Origin: Gottfriedia solisilvae
GTDB taxonomy: Bacteria; Bacillota; Bacilli; Bacillales; Bacillaceae_G
Reading direction: 5' to 3'
Length of the DNA stretch: 64,000 nucleotides
NCBI RefSeq assembly: GCF_002128405.1
Contig: NZ_NETJ01000003.1
Coordinates: 744,001 to 808,000 of the forward strand
This document shows, one piece after another, positions 37,667 to 54,381 of this stretch. Position 1 is the first letter of the stretch. Each line of letters opens with the position of its first letter. The notes beneath the pieces are model-generated. The model searched no databases. It saw only the letters and a program-made list of their open reading frames with translations, and had not been told where the DNA came from. The translations under genes and the position numbers were made by a program.

Positions 37667-40423
37667 ATGGAATATAAAGATACGTTATTGATGCCAAAAA
37701 CAGATTTTCCAATGAGAGGGAATTTACCGCAGCGTGAACCTCAAATTCAAGAGGACTGGAATGAGAAAGATATTTATACAAAAGTAATGAAACACAATGC
37801 AGAAAAACCATCATTTATCCTACATGATGGCCCTCCATATGCAAATGGTGACTTACATATGGGGCATGCACTAAATAAAGTCTTAAAAGATTTTATTGTT
37901 CGTTTTTATAATATGAATGGCTATCGTTCGCCATACGTTCCTGGTTGGGATACACACGGATTACCAATTGAGCAAGCGTTAGCAAACAAAAAAGTAAATC
38001 GTAAAGAAATGTCAGTAGCTGAATTTCGTAAACTTTGTGAAGAGTATGCTTATGAACAAGTTGATCGTCAAAAAGAACAATTTAAGCGTTTAGGAATTTT
38101 AGGTGATTGGGATCGCCCATACATTACGCTTGAAAAAGAATATGAAGCAGAACAAATTAAAGTATTCGGTAAAATGGCGACAAAAGGCTTAATCTATAAA
38201 GGCCTTAAGCCAGTTTATTGGTCTCCATCAAGTGAATCTGCATTAGCTGAAGCAGAAATTGAATATCAAGATAAACGATCTGCTTCAATCTATGTTGCAT
38301 TTGCAGTTGAAAATGGAAAAAATGTTTTAAATGGTGGAGAGAAATTCATCATTTGGACGACGACTCCATGGACAATTCCAGCTAACTTAGCAGTTTGTTT
38401 ACATCCAGAACTTAGCTATGATGTAGTTGCAGTAAATGGAGACAAATTTGTAGTAGCGAGTGAATTAAGAGAATCAGTTTCAAATGAATTAGGCTGGGAA
38501 GATGCTGTTGTAGAAAATACATTTAACGGTAGCCAACTAGAAGGAATCGTTTGTAAACATCCATTATACGATCGTCAATCAGTTGTCATTCTTGGTGATC
38601 ATGTAACAACTGATGCAGGAACTGGTTGTGTTCATACAGCTCCTGGTCATGGTGAAGATGACTTCCGAGTTGGTCAACAATACGGTTTAGACGTACTTTG
38701 TCCAGTTGATGAAAAAGGTGTATTAACAAAAGAAGCACCTGGTTTCGAAGGTTTATTCTATGATGAAGCAAATAAAGAAATTACAAAGGCATTAGAAGAA
38801 AAAGGTGCTTTACTAAAATTACAATTTATCACGCATTCATATCCACATGACTGGAGAACAAAAAAACCAATTATCTTCCGTGCTACAGCTCAATGGTTTG
38901 CTTCAATTGAAGCAATTCGTGATCAATTAATGCAAGCTGTACAAGATACAAACTGGTTCCCTGCTTGGGGTGAAACAAGACTATTCAACATGGTACGTGA
39001 CCGTGGTGACTGGTGTATCTCTCGTCAGCGTGTTTGGGGAGTACCAATCCCAGTATTTTATGCTGAAGATGGAGAAGCAATCATTACAGAAGAAACAATT
39101 GAACATGTTTCTAACTTATTTAAAGAAAATGGATCTAACATCTGGTTTGAAAAAGAAGCAAAAGAATTATTACCAGAAGGATTTACACATCCAGGTTCAC
39201 CAAATGGTAAATTTACTAAAGAAAAAGATATTATGGATGTTTGGTTTGATAGCGGCTCTTCACATCAGGCTGTGTTAACAACTCGTGAAGAATTATCATT
39301 TCCAGCTGATGTGTATTTAGAAGGTTCAGACCAGTACCGTGGTTGGTTCAACTCTTCACTAAGCACGAGTGTTGCTGTAACTGGTCAAGCGCCATATAAA
39401 TCTGTAGTGAGTCATGGTTTCGTATTAGATGGTGAAGGACGTAAAATGAGTAAGTCTATCGGGAATATCGTTCTTCCTTCAAAAATTATGAATCAATATG
39501 GTTCAGATATCTTACGATTATGGGTAGCTTCTGTTGATTATCAATCTGATGTTCGTATTTCAGATGCATTAATGAAACAAGTTGCTGAAGTTTATCGTAA
39601 AATCAGAAATACATTCCGTTTCTTATTAGGTAACTTAGATGGCTTTAATGCTGAAACGGATGCATTAAAATTTGATGAACTTCGTGAATTAGATCAATAC
39701 ATGCTTGTGAAATTAAATGAAGTTGTAAAAACAGTTCGTGAATCTTATGAAAAATATGAATTTGCTACTGTTTATCATACGATTCAAAACTTCTGTACAA
39801 CTGATTTAAGTTCATTCTATTTTGATTTATCAAAAGATGTATTATATATCGAACCAAAATCAAATAAAGATCGTTTAGCAATTCAAACTGTATTACATGA
39901 ATCATTACAAGCTCTTACTCGTTTAGTTGCACCAATTTTACCTCACACAGCTGAAGAAGTTTGGACGCATATGGCCGGAACATCAGTTGATAGCATTTTC
40001 TTAACTGAAATGCCAGAAGTTAATGACTTTGGTAATACGACTGAGTTAGTAGCGAAATGGGAAAAATTCATGGATTTACGTGATGATGTATTAAAAGCAT
40101 TAGAAGTTGCTCGTAATGAAAAAGTAATTGGTAAATCATTAACTGCTTCAGTTAAAATTTATCCAAATGCAGAAGTATCAGATTTATTACAATCAATTAA
40201 TGAAGACTTAAAACAATTATTAATCGTATCTCAAGTTGAAGTAGCTGATCGTGATACGCAAGTTCCACAAACAGCACAAAAATTTGAAACATTAAGTATC
40301 GAAGTTTCACCGGCAACTGGTGAGACATGTGAACGTTGTTGGATAGTTACAGAAGAAGTAGGAAAAGATGAAGAGCATTCAACATTATGCCTACGTTGCG
40401 CAAGTGTAGTAAAAGAAATGTAA
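37667..40423 (+). CDS. ileS: Isoleucyl-tRNA synthetase
   Basis: A 918-residue class I synthetase. The HIGH motif is HMGH at residues 64-67, and KMSKS is at 593-597. The editing (CP1) domain lies between (with [13 protein letters not shown]), and a C-terminal zinc-binding segment has CERCW and CLRC. It is the bacterial-type (mupirocin-sensitive) form by length and zinc tail. It is controlled by the T-box leader and followed by its own terminator. Confidence 0.98.
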   Translation: MEYKDTLLMPKTDFPMRGNLPQREPQIQEDWNEKDIYTKVMKHNAEKPSFILHDGPPYANGDLHMGHALNKVLKDFIVRFYNMNGYRSPYVPGWDTHGLPIEQALANKKVNRKEMSVAEFRKLCEEYAYEQVDRQKEQFKRLGILGDWDRPYITLEKEYEAEQIKVFGKMATKGLIYKGLKPVYWSPSSESALAEAEIEYQDKRSASIYVAFAVENGKNVLNGGEKFIIWTTTPWTIPANLAVCLHPELSYDVVAVNGDKFVVASELRESVSNELGWEDAVVENTFNGSQLEGIVCKHPLYDRQSVVILGDHVTTDAGTGCVHTAPGHGEDDFRVGQQYGLDVLCPVDEKGVLTKEAPGFEGLFYDEANKEITKALEEKGALLKLQFITHSYPHDWRTKKPIIFRATAQWFASIEAIRDQLMQAVQDTNWFPAWGETRLFNMVRDRGDWCISRQRVWGVPIPVFYAEDGEAIITEETIEHVSNLFKENGSNIWFEKEAKELLPEGFTHPGSPNGKFTKEKDIMDVWFDSGSSHQAVLTTREELSFPADVYLEGSDQYRGWFNSSLSTSVAVTGQAPYKSVVSHGFVLDGEGRKMSKSIGNIVLPSKIMNQYGSDILRLWVASVDYQSDVRISDALMKQVAEVYRKIRNTFRFLLGNLDGFNAETDALKFDELRELDQYMLVKLNEVVKTVRESYEKYEFATVYHTIQNFCTTDLSSFYFDLSKDVLYIEPKSNKDRLAIQTVLHESLQALTRLVAPILPHTAEEVWTHMAGTSVDSIFLTEMPEVNDFGNTTELVAKWEKFMDLRDDVLKALEVARNEKVIGKSLTASVKIYPNAEVSDLLQSINEDLKQLLIVSQVEVADRDTQVPQTAQKFETLSIEVSPATGETCERCWIVTEEVGKDEEHSTLCLRCASVVKEM

Positions 40424-40448
40424 TGTAAAAGTGTTGAACACTTGAAGA

Positions 40449-40481
40449 AAAGTCGAAAGTTAAACTTTCGGCTTTTTTTCA
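40449..40481 (+). terminator. Terminator after ileS
   Basis: The arms AAGTCGAAAGTT / AACTTTCGGCTT are followed by a T-run. Confidence 0.9.
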
Positions 40482-40653
40482 TTTCAAAAAAGGAAGGAAA
40501 TAATAAACTAGACTACACCTAGAGCAAATCAATTCCATTCCATTCCATAATAGTAAATTTTACCTTATTGCTTGTTTTGTTGTATGTGTGTATGTATTCC
40601 TGTATGATTATTTTGTAAACGATTACGAAAATTCAATTATTGAGGAGTACAAC

Positions 40654-41295
40654 ATGAAAAATACATTCAAAAAATTTTCTCAAACAATTTTAGGGATCGC
40701 AGTAGCTTTACCTATGATTTTAGGAGTTGGCGCAGGAAGTGCTGGAGCAACATCGGGAGCAATAGCTGTCTCTAAATTATCAATTAAAGAAAAGCCATAT
40801 TTTAGTTCAAAAACAGTTGGATATTTAGCTAAAAATCAAAAAATCACTTACTCAGGTTACAATAGTTCGTTTGTAAAAATTAGTTACAAAGGTAAAACAA
40901 GATATATTCAAAAGAAATATGTGAAATATATAGCACCAACATCTACTACGCGAGCAAGTACTAGTTCATCTACTCAGCAACAAATTTTAGATTTAGTAAA
41001 TACTGAGCGTGGTAAAAGCGGATTAAAACCTTTAACACTTACTAGCTACCTAAATGGAACTGCTCAACAATGGTCACAAACAATGAGTAATGCAAACAGT
41101 ATGTATCATTCAACTTTATCATTCAATGGTGGGTATAAAGGTGAAAACATTGCACATGGTCAAACAACTCCATCACAAGTAATGTATGATTGGATGCACT
41201 CTGAAGGTCATAGAGCTAACATCATGAGCAAAAACTTCCAACATCTAGGTGTTGGTAAAGTAGGAACTTATTGGACGCAACAATTTACTGACTGA
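40654..41295 (+). CDS. Secreted SH3b plus CAP-domain protein
   Basis: A 213-residue exported protein: a signal peptide (about 1-32, ending near SAGA), a bacterial SH3 domain (about 38-95) likely to bind cell wall, a Ser/Thr linker, then a CAP/SCP domain (about 107-213). The CAP ligand residues are His152, Glu164, Glu184 and His186, in GENIAHG and SEGHRANIM. CAP proteins such as YkwD are common in spore formers, and their enzymatic role is unsettled. The ATG at 40654 follows GAGGAG. It is flanked by terminators and interrupts the usual ileS-ylyA order. Confidence 0.88.
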   Translation: MKNTFKKFSQTILGIAVALPMILGVGAGSAGATSGAIAVSKLSIKEKPYFSSKTVGYLAKNQKITYSGYNSSFVKISYKGKTRYIQKKYVKYIAPTSTTRASTSSSTQQQILDLVNTERGKSGLKPLTLTSYLNGTAQQWSQTMSNANSMYHSTLSFNGGYKGENIAHGQTTPSQVMYDWMHSEGHRANIMSKNFQHLGVGKVGTYWTQQFTD

Positions 41296-41325
41296 TATAA
41301 CAAAAGGCTTATGTTAATCTAATTT

Positions 41326-41356
41326 TTAGACTGTCTATATAGACAGTCTTTTTTAT
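41326..41356 (+). terminator. Terminator after the CAP-domain gene
   Basis: A perfect palindrome with arms AGACTGTCTAT / ATAGACAGTCT is followed by a T-run. Confidence 0.9.
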
Positions 41357-41515
41357 ATTTGTAATAGCATTTATTTTATAATAGTGAAACCTTAAACTCA
41401 ATGATTTATAAATGGGAATATCTTTATCAGTTTCCTTTAAAGGAAAAACTTTCACCTTTTATGAATGTCAGTTCTGGGAAAATTATATTTACATTCAAAA
41501 AAGGGAGTGAACAAG

Positions 41516-41836
41516 ATGAGCAATGAAATTTACCATATAAGACAAGAGCTCGAAATGATTAAAAATGAATTGCTACATCGTTTATTTTCTGAACCAATTC
41601 ATTCAAATATTGTGGAACCTCATCTTTCATTATATGAGGAAACAATGAAACATCAAGTTCTTGTTGATGATATGAAGAATGATTTATATGATATAGAGCT
41701 TGCAATACAAAAAATTGATAATGGATTGTATGGTTTTTGTGAAGTTACGGGAACACAAATTCCAATAGAGAAACTAAAAGTTCTTCCTACAGGAAGAACA
41801 ATTGATGACTTTAGTTTTGTCAGAAATTATTACTGA
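41516..41836 (+). CDS. ylyA: DksA/TraR-type regulator, YlyA-like
   Basis: A 106-residue protein with an N-terminal coiled coil and a C-terminal DksA/TraR-like finger (GLYGFCEVTGTQIPIEKLKVLPTGR). Only one cysteine remains, so zinc is unlikely to be bound. B. subtilis YlyA, at the same place between ileS and lspA, binds RNA polymerase and affects spore germination genes. The ATG at 41516 follows GGGAGTG. A longer frame to 41465 has no ribosome site. I see no clear promoter. Confidence 0.8.
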   Translation: MSNEIYHIRQELEMIKNELLHRLFSEPIHSNIVEPHLSLYEETMKHQVLVDDMKNDLYDIELAIQKIDNGLYGFCEVTGTQIPIEKLKVLPTGRTIDDFSFVRNYY

Positions 41837-41909
41837 TTTGTATTTCATTGTATAAACTTGTCCCCTATGCTAAACTTTTATGAGATATCTAATAAGGTAG
41901 GGGATAAAT

Positions 41910-42368
41910 ATGGCATATATTATTGCACTAATTGTCATTTTAATTGACCAATTAACTAAACTTGCAGTATTAAAGAAGATGTATTTAGGTGAAAATATTG
42001 AAATCATTAAAAATATTTTTTACATAACATCTCACCGTAACAGAGGAGCGGCTTGGGGAATGTTACAAGGTAAAATGTTCTTTTTCTACATTATTACAAT
42101 TGTATTCGTTGTAGCTGTGGTTTACTTTATTCAAAAGCATGCGAAAAATGATCGTTTATTATCTATTTCTTTAGGTCTGGTATTAGGTGGCGCGATTGGA
42201 AACTTTATCGATCGTTTCTTCCGTAAAGAAGTTGTTGATTTTATACATGTTTATATTTTTGGATATGATTTTCCTGTGTTTAATATTGCCGATTCTGCAC
42301 TTTGTATTGGAGTCGTCTTATTATTTATTATTACTTTATTGGAAGAAAAAAGAGGAGTTAAGGAATGA
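41910..42368 (+). CDS. lspA: Lipoprotein signal peptidase II
   Basis: A 152-residue membrane aspartyl protease with four helices that removes prolipoprotein signal peptides. Conserved blocks are IDQLTK, NRGAAWG, and the two catalytic aspartate motifs GAIGNFIDR and FNIADSAL. The ATG follows TAGGGGAT. It overlaps the next gene by four bases (ATGA), indicating coupled translation. Confidence 0.97.
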   Translation: MAYIIALIVILIDQLTKLAVLKKMYLGENIEIIKNIFYITSHRNRGAAWGMLQGKMFFFYIITIVFVVAVVYFIQKHAKNDRLLSISLGLVLGGAIGNFIDRFFRKEVVDFIHVYIFGYDFPVFNIADSALCIGVVLLFIITLLEEKRGVKE

Positions 42369-43273
42369 CAGTTTTTACATTTGCAGTTGAAGAAGAACAA
42401 CATTTAGAAAGAATCGATACTTTTATTACAGCTCAAAATGAAGAGTGGTCTCGTTCACAAGTACAAATCTGGTTAAAAGAAGATTTTGTATTAGTAAATG
42501 GTGAAAAAGTAAAGCGAAATTACAAAGTGAAACAAGGCGATGAAATATCAGTTTCAGTACCTGATCCAAAGCCTTTAGAAATTATTGCAGAGAATATTCC
42601 ACTTGAAATTTACTACGAAGATAGTGATGTTATCGTTGTCAATAAACCTCGTGGTATGGTAGTTCATCCTGCATTAGGTCATGAAACTGGTACTTTAGTG
42701 AATGCATTAATGTATCATTGCAAAGATTTATCTGGAATTAATGGCATTTTAAGGCCAGGAATTGTTCATCGAATTGATAAAGATACATCAGGCCTTCTAA
42801 TGGTAGCTAAAAATGATGTAGCGCATGAAAAACTTGCAGAACAATTACGTGAAAAAACGACTGTTCGTAAATATATTGCAATCGTTCATGGTGTAATTCA
42901 GCATGAAGAGGGTACGATTGATGCACCAATCGGAAGAGATAAATCAGATCGTCAAAGTATGACAGTTACTGAAGAAAATGCTAAAGAAGCTGTAACGCAT
43001 TTTAAAGTACTAGAACGATTTGAAGAGTTTACATTAGTTGAATGTCAGCTTGAAACAGGTCGTACACATCAAATTCGTGTTCATATGAAGTATATTGGTT
43101 TCCCATTAGCTGGAGATCCAAAATATGGTCCGAGAAAAACAATTGATATTGATGGGCAAGCACTTCACGCTGCAGTATTAGGATTTAAGCATCCAAGAAC
43201 AGGTGAATATATGGAGTTTTCATCACCTATTCCAAAAGTAATGGAAGATGTATTAGAAAATTTAAGAAGATAA
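42365..43273 (+). CDS. ylyB: RluD-family 23S rRNA pseudouridine synthase YlyB
   Basis: A 302-residue RluA/RluD-type enzyme with an N-terminal S4 domain (about 12-75). The catalytic aspartate is in [14 protein letters not shown], and the RTHQIRVH block lies near the C-terminus. It isomerises uridines in 23S rRNA; the exact sites are not inferable. The lspA-ylyB-pyrR order is standard in Bacillus. Confidence 0.95.
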   Translation: MTVFTFAVEEEQHLERIDTFITAQNEEWSRSQVQIWLKEDFVLVNGEKVKRNYKVKQGDEISVSVPDPKPLEIIAENIPLEIYYEDSDVIVVNKPRGMVVHPALGHETGTLVNALMYHCKDLSGINGILRPGIVHRIDKDTSGLLMVAKNDVAHEKLAEQLREKTTVRKYIAIVHGVIQHEEGTIDAPIGRDKSDRQSMTVTEENAKEAVTHFKVLERFEEFTLVECQLETGRTHQIRVHMKYIGFPLAGDPKYGPRKTIDIDGQALHAAVLGFKHPRTGEYMEFSSPIPKVMEDVLENLRR

Positions 43274-43276
43274 CTG

Positions 43277-43305
43277 TTGACAACTTATGCCTAGTGAGGC
43301 ATAAT
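43277..43305 (+). promoter_or_regulatory. Sigma-A promoter of the pyr operon
   Basis: A perfect TTGACA at 43277-43282 and CATAAT at 43300-43305, 17 bases apart. It overlaps the end of ylyB by only a few bases on the upstream side. Confidence 0.88.
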
Positions 43306-43311
43306 GAGGAC

Positions 43312-43428
43312 AGTTGAATGAACCTTTAACACAACCCCGTGAGGTTGAGAAGGAAGCGGAATATAAAAGGGATAACTGTATCCTTTTGTGCTACCCTCTT
43401 GTCCATCGGGCAAGAGGGTTTTTGCTTC
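43312..43428 (+). promoter_or_regulatory. PyrR-dependent attenuator 1 (pyrR leader)
   Basis: The PyrR-binding anti-antiterminator hairpin is seen around ACAACCCCGTGAGGTTGAGA (43331-43350). It is followed by a terminator with arms CCCTCTTG / CAAGAGGG (43394-43418) and a T-run. UMP-bound PyrR should stabilise the first hairpin and cause termination before pyrR. Confidence 0.92.
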
Positions 43429-43452
43429 TACAAAATAAAAAGTAGGAGGTAA

Positions 43453-44001
<549 letters not shown>

Positions 44002-44011
44002 AAGTCCCTTT

Positions 44012-44107
44012 TAATGTGGTCCAGAGAGGCCGCCAAAGGGTCTAGTTAGTTGCTGCCTTCTTAGCAACGTATTGGACTCTTTGTGTAAATCACAAAGAGT
44101 TTTTTTT
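44012..44107 (+). promoter_or_regulatory. PyrR-dependent attenuator 2 (pyrR-pyrP)
   Basis: The PyrR-binding loop is TGGTCCAGAGAGGCCGCCA (44017-44035). A terminator follows with arms ACTCTTTGTG (44076-44085) and CACAAAGAGT (44091-44100) and eight T. Confidence 0.92.
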
Positions 44108-44129
44108 ATGAAAAAATGGGGGAATCTAA

Positions 44130-45428
44130 ATGATAAAACAGAAACCAGTTTTAGAAATCAATGAAAAACCAAGTTTGAGTCAATGGTTTTTCCTAAGTAT
44201 ACAGCACTTATTCGCAATGTTTGGTGCAACTGTATTAGCACCAATCTTAATCGGAATTTCTCCAGCAATCGCATTAATTTCAAGTGGGATTGGAACGATC
44301 GTTTTTGTACTAATTACAAGAGGTAGAGTACCTTCTTACTTAGGGTCATCATTCGCATTCATTGCTCCCATGAGCTTCGCTATAAAGAATCTTGGAACAG
44401 GAGCAGCATTTGTAGGAGTGTTCATCACAGGGATTGTATATGCGGTGATCGCACTTGTTATTAACAAAGTCGGCGTAAAATGGTTATTTAAAATATTACC
44501 ACCAATCGTAGTAGGACCAGTCATTATCGTAATCGGCTTAGGCTTATCATCAGTAGCTGTAGGCATGGCAATGAATGGAGCAGATGGTAAATATAGTTCA
44601 ACATCAATCACAATTGCATTCATCACATTAGCGATCACAATCGTAACAGCATTATTCACAAGAGGGTTCTTATCAGTCATACCAATCTTAGTCGGAATTA
44701 TCGGCGGTTATATTACTTCAATCTTCTTTGGAATCGTAGACTTCTCGAAAGTCGCAAAAGCAAAATGGATCGAAATACCTGATTTCTCAGTACCATTCGT
44801 AGACTACACGCCAGAAATTACATTACAGTTACTTTTCATCTTTGTACCAGTCGCAATCGTAACAATTTCTGAACACATCGGTCACCAAGTAGTACTTGGA
44901 AATGTAGTAGATAAAGATTTAATTAAAGATCCTGGTTTAGATCGTTCACTTTTCGGAGACGCAGTGTCAACAATGATTGCAGGTCTAATCGGTGGACCAA
45001 CAACGACAACTTACGGTGAAAACATTGGTGTTTTAGCCATAACAAGAGCTTACAGTGTTTACCTGTTCGTCGGTGCAGCAATCTTCGCAATGATATTCGG
45101 ATTCGTCGGAAAGATTTCAGCAATCATAAGTTCAATCCCAACACCAGTAATGGGTGGTATCTCAATACTACTTTTCGGAATCATCGCTTCTAGCGGGTTA
45201 AGAGTACTGGTTGAAAATAAAATTGATTTTAGTAAACAACGTAACTTAGTAATCGCATCTGTCATCCTAGTATTAGGGATTGGCGGAGCAACAATCCATG
45301 TTGGAGATGTCTTCACACTTGAAGGAATGGCATTAGCCGCACTAATCGGAGTTTTACTAAATTTAGTCCTACCAGAAAAAATTGGTGGAGATCGAGATAT
45401 TGAAATGAACAATGAAAAAGCTTCATAA
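44130..45428 (+). CDS. pyrP: Uracil permease
   Basis: A 432-residue nucleobase-cation symporter-2 family transporter with about 12-14 membrane helices. Conserved residues are in LSQWFFLSIQHLFAMFGATV, the SEHIGHQV motif, and GGPTTTTYGENIG. It imports uracil for salvage. The position between pyrR and pyrB is diagnostic. GGGGGAATC precedes the ATG. Confidence 0.96.
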   Translation: MIKQKPVLEINEKPSLSQWFFLSIQHLFAMFGATVLAPILIGISPAIALISSGIGTIVFVLITRGRVPSYLGSSFAFIAPMSFAIKNLGTGAAFVGVFITGIVYAVIALVINKVGVKWLFKILPPIVVGPVIIVIGLGLSSVAVGMAMNGADGKYSSTSITIAFITLAITIVTALFTRGFLSVIPILVGIIGGYITSIFFGIVDFSKVAKAKWIEIPDFSVPFVDYTPEITLQLLFIFVPVAIVTISEHIGHQVVLGNVVDKDLIKDPGLDRSLFGDAVSTMIAGLIGGPTTTTYGENIGVLAITRAYSVYLFVGAAIFAMIFGFVGKISAIISSIPTPVMGGISILLFGIIASSGLRVLVENKIDFSKQRNLVIASVILVLGIGGATIHVGDVFTLEGMALAALIGVLLNLVLPEKIGGDRDIEMNNEKAS

Positions 45429-45482
45429 ACACAATTGATAGATTGGAGCACTCTAAAAACAAAAATGGTGCTCTAGATATAA

Positions 45483-47693
<2,211 letters not shown>

Positions 47694-47697
<4 letters not shown>

Positions 47698-48794
47698 TGC
47701 GTCAATTAATATTAGAAGACGGAACAGTTTTTGTAGGAGAAGGATTTGGTAGCGAAGTTGAAACAACAGGAGAAATCGTATTTACAACAGGTATGACAGG
47801 ATATCAAGAAGTATTAACTGACCCATCTTACTGTGGACAAATCGTAACATTTACTTATCCATTAGTAGGTAATTACGGTATCAATTTAGAGGATTTTGAA
47901 AGCATTGTACCAGCAGTACACGGATTAATCGTTAAGGAGTATGCTGAGCATCCTTCAAATTTCCGAAATAAAATGAGCTTGGATCAATATTGTAAAGATA
48001 AAGGAATCCCAGGTTTAGCAGGTATCGATACACGTATGTTAACGAAAAAGTTACGTGAAGTTGGAACAATGAAAGGGAAATTCTGCAGTATGGAAGCCAA
48101 CGTAGATGAAGTTGTTGCAGAATTAACAAATACACCATTATTCACTAACCACGTGGAACGAGTTTCAACACAAAAGCCTTATAGAAGTCCAGGTAGAGGA
48201 CACCGAGTAGTATTAGTAGACTTCGGTATGAAGCATGGTATTTTAAGAGAATTAACAAATCGTAAATGTGACGTAACAGTCGTACCATATAATATCTCAG
48301 CAAAAGAAATTTTCTTACTAGCTCCAGATGGAATTATGTTAAGTAATGGACCTGGAGATCCAAAAGATGTTCAAGTAGCAATCGAAATGATTAAAGAAGT
48401 AGTTGGCAAAGTACCATTATTCGGAATTTGCTTAGGTCATCAGTTATTTGCGCTAGCAAATGGAGGAGATACTTCAAAACTTAAATTCGGACATCGCGGT
48501 GCGAACCATCCAGTTAAACATTTAGAAACAGGAAAAGTAGCAATTACATCACAAAACCACGGTTATGCTGTAGAAATGGATTCAATTGAAGGAACTGATT
48601 TAGTAGTAACACATGTTGCACTAAATGATGGAACTGTAGAAGGACTTAAACATAAGAAATACCCAGCATTCACAGTACAATATCACCCAGAGGCATCACC
48701 GGGACCAGAAGATGCAAACTATTTATTCGATGAATTTATGAGCATGATGGAAGCACAGAAGAGAGAGGGGAACTTACAATGCCAAAACGCGTAG
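47694..48794 (+). CDS. pyrAA: Carbamoyl-phosphate synthase small subunit (pyrimidine-specific)
   Basis: A 366-residue glutamine amidotransferase subunit that supplies ammonia to PyrAB. The class I GATase nucleophile is in GICLGHQL and the histidine-glutamate pair is in [11 protein letters not shown]. The first of two adjacent ATG codons overlaps the pyrC stop; the second, at 47697, is equally possible. It overlaps pyrAB by 16 bases. Confidence 0.97.
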
Positions 48795-51700
48795 ACATTA
48801 AAACAATCTTAGTAATCGGATCAGGACCAATCGTAATCGGTCAAGCAGCAGAATTTGATTATGCTGGAACACAGGCTTGTCAGGCATTGAAAGAAGAAGG
48901 ATACAAAGTAATTCTTGTAAACTCAAACCCTGCAACAATAATGACGGATGTACAAACAGCAGATAAAGTATACATCGAGCCACTAACAGTAGATTTCGTT
49001 AGTCGAATCATTCGCAAAGAACGCCCAGATGCACTTTTACCAACATTAGGAGGTCAAACAGGACTTAACCTAGCGGTAGCACTAGATAATTCTGGTGTGT
49101 TAAAAGAATGTGGTGTAAAAATTTTAGGTACAACGTTAGAAGCAATTAACCGTGCAGAAGACCGAGACTTATTCAGAACATTAATGAACGACTTAAATGA
49201 GCCAGTACCAGAAAGTACAATCATCCATACTTTAGAAGAAGCATATGACTTCGTAGAAGAAATTGGTTACCCGGTTATCGTAAGACCTGCCTTTACTCTT
49301 GGAGGAACAGGCGGAGGAATTTGCCACGATGAAGAAGAGCTTAAAGAAATCGTAGCAAGTGGATTAAAAAATAGCCCAGTAACACAATGTTTATTAGAAA
49401 AAAGTATCGCTGGTTTTAAAGAAATCGAATATGAAGTAATGCGAGATGCAAATGACCATGCGATTGTAGTATGTAACATGGAAAACATCGACCCAGTTGG
49501 TGTTCATACAGGGGATTCAATCGTAGTTGCTCCTTCTCAAACATTAAGTGATCGCGAGTATCAAATGTTACGAAATGTATCACTTAAAATCATTCGCGCT
49601 TTAGGAATTGAAGGTGGATGTAACGTACAGCTTGCACTAGATCCAGATAGCTTCCAATACTATGTAATCGAAGTTAATCCACGTGTATCACGTTCAAGTG
49701 CGCTAGCATCAAAAGCAACAGGTTATCCGATTGCGAAATTAGCAGCGAAAATTGCAGTAGGCTTAACATTAGATGAGATGATTAACCCAGTTACAAAGAA
49801 AACTTATGCATGCTTCGAGCCAGCATTAGACTATATCGTATCAAAAATTCCACGCTGGCCATTTGATAAATTTGAAACGGCAAACCGTCAGTTAGGAACT
49901 CAAATGAAAGCAACTGGAGAAGTAATGGCGATTGGTAGAACACTTGAAGAGTCATTATTAAAAGCAGTACGCTCTCTAGAATTAGGAATAAGTCACATCG
50001 AGCTTAACGCAGTAAAAGAACTGACTAAAGACGAAATGATTACTCGCATGGCAAAAGCTGACGATGAAAGACTATACATCGTTGCTGAAGCAATGAGAAC
50101 AGGTATGACGTTAGAAGAAATACATGATATTACAAAAATTGATTTCTTCTTCTTACACAAAATTGAAAACATCATCAAAATGGAAAAAGTTATTAAAGAA
50201 AACCATTTTGAACTTGATGTACTATTAAAAGCTAAGAAAATGGGCTTCAGTGATGATTACCTAGCATTACAATGGAATGCAACAAATAAAGAAATATACG
50301 ATTTTAGAAAACAAAATCAAATCATTCCGGTATATAAAATGGTTGATACATGTTCTGCTGAGTTTGAATCTACCACTCCATACTTCTACGGAACATATGA
50401 GATCGAAAATGAATCAATTGTAACTGATAAGAAAAGTGTAGTAGTACTTGGCTCTGGTCCAATACGTATCGGTCAAGGTATTGAGTTTGACTATGCAACA
50501 GTACATTGTGTAAGAGCAATTAAAGAGGCTGGATACGAAGCAATCATTATAAACAACAATCCAGAAACGGTTTCGACTGACTTTAGTATCTCAGACAAAC
50601 TTTATTTCGAGCCATTAACAATTGAAGACGTAATGCATATTATCGATTTAGAAAAACCGATGGGTGTAGTCGTTCAATTCGGTGGTCAAACAGCAATTAA
50701 CCTAGCAGGCAAATTAGTAGAACGTGGTGTGAAAATTCTTGGAACTTCACTTGAAGATTTAGATCGTGCAGAAGACCGAGACAAGTTTGAAGAAGCACTT
50801 CAACAATTAGGTGTTCCACAACCTCTTGGTAAAACAGCAATGACAGCAGAAGAAGCTGCAGCAATCGCTGATGAAATTGGTTATCCAGTTTTAGTAAGAC
50901 CATCATACGTACTTGGTGGACGTGCTATGGAGATTGTATATCACCGTGAAGAAATTCTACACTATATGCAAAATGCAGTAAAAATCAATCCAGAACATCC
51001 AGTACTAGTAGACCGTTACTTAACTGGTAAAGAAATTGAAGTAGATGCAATCTCTGACGGAATCGATGTATATATCCCAGGTATAATGGAGCATATCGAA
51101 CGAGCAGGAGTTCACTCCGGAGATTCAATCGCAGTATATCCTACACAAAATGTATCAGAAGCTGCGAAGGAAAAGTTAATCGAATATACAATCAAACTAG
51201 CAAAAGGCTTAAATATTAAAGGATTACTAAACATCCAGTTTGTTGTCACAGATAAAGATGAAGTATTCGTACTAGAGGTTAACCCAAGATCAAGTCGTAC
51301 AGTACCATTCTTAAGTAAAATTACAAATGTACCAATGGCGAATATCGCAACTAAAGTAATCCTAGGTCAAACACTAGCATCATTCGGTTATGCAACAGGC
51401 TACCATCCAGAAGGTAAAGAAGTGTATGTAAAAGCACCAGTGTTCTCATTCGCTAAATTACGCTCAGTAGATATAACATTAGGCCCTGAAATGAAATCAA
51501 CTGGAGAAGTAATGGGGAAAGATGTAAGTCTTCAAAAAGCATTATACAAAGCATTAATCGCTGCAGGAATGCATATCCCAACTCACGGTTCAGTGATCAT
51601 TACAGTAGCTGATAAGGATAAAGAAGAAGTAGTGAATATCGCAAAACGCTTCCATGAAATTGGATTTACAGTATTCGGTACTGAAGGAACTAAAAATCAT

Positions 51701-51987
51701 TTAGAAAACCACGGTGTACCAGTAAAAGCTGTAAACAAAATTAACGAGCATGAAGACAATATGCTAGACATGATCAAGCGTGGAGATGCGCAGTTTGTAA
51801 TCAATACATTAACAAAAGGTAAAAAACCAGCTCGTGATGGATTCAGAATTCGTCGTGAATCAGTTGAAAACGGAGTAGTTTGCTTAACTTCACTTGATAC
51901 AGCAAATGCAATATTATCAGTAATTGAAAGCTTAACATTCTCAACTTCTGCACTACCAAACAAAGAAATGAAGGCTGGCGTATTAAT

Positions 51988-51991
<4 letters not shown>
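48779..51991 (+). CDS. pyrAB: Carbamoyl-phosphate synthase large subunit (pyrimidine-specific)
   Basis: A 1070-residue synthetase with two homologous ATP-grasp halves: the carboxyphosphate half (about 1-400), an oligomerisation region, and the carbamoyl-phosphate half (about 550-930). A C-terminal regulatory (MGS-like) domain follows. Repeated GSGPI(V/R)IGQ and EVNPR(V/S)SRS/SSR motifs mark both halves. Its location in the pyr operon makes it the uridine-regulated enzyme; an arginine-specific one may exist elsewhere. Confidence 0.97.
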
Positions 51992-54377
<2,386 letters not shown>

Positions 54378-54381
<4 letters not shown>

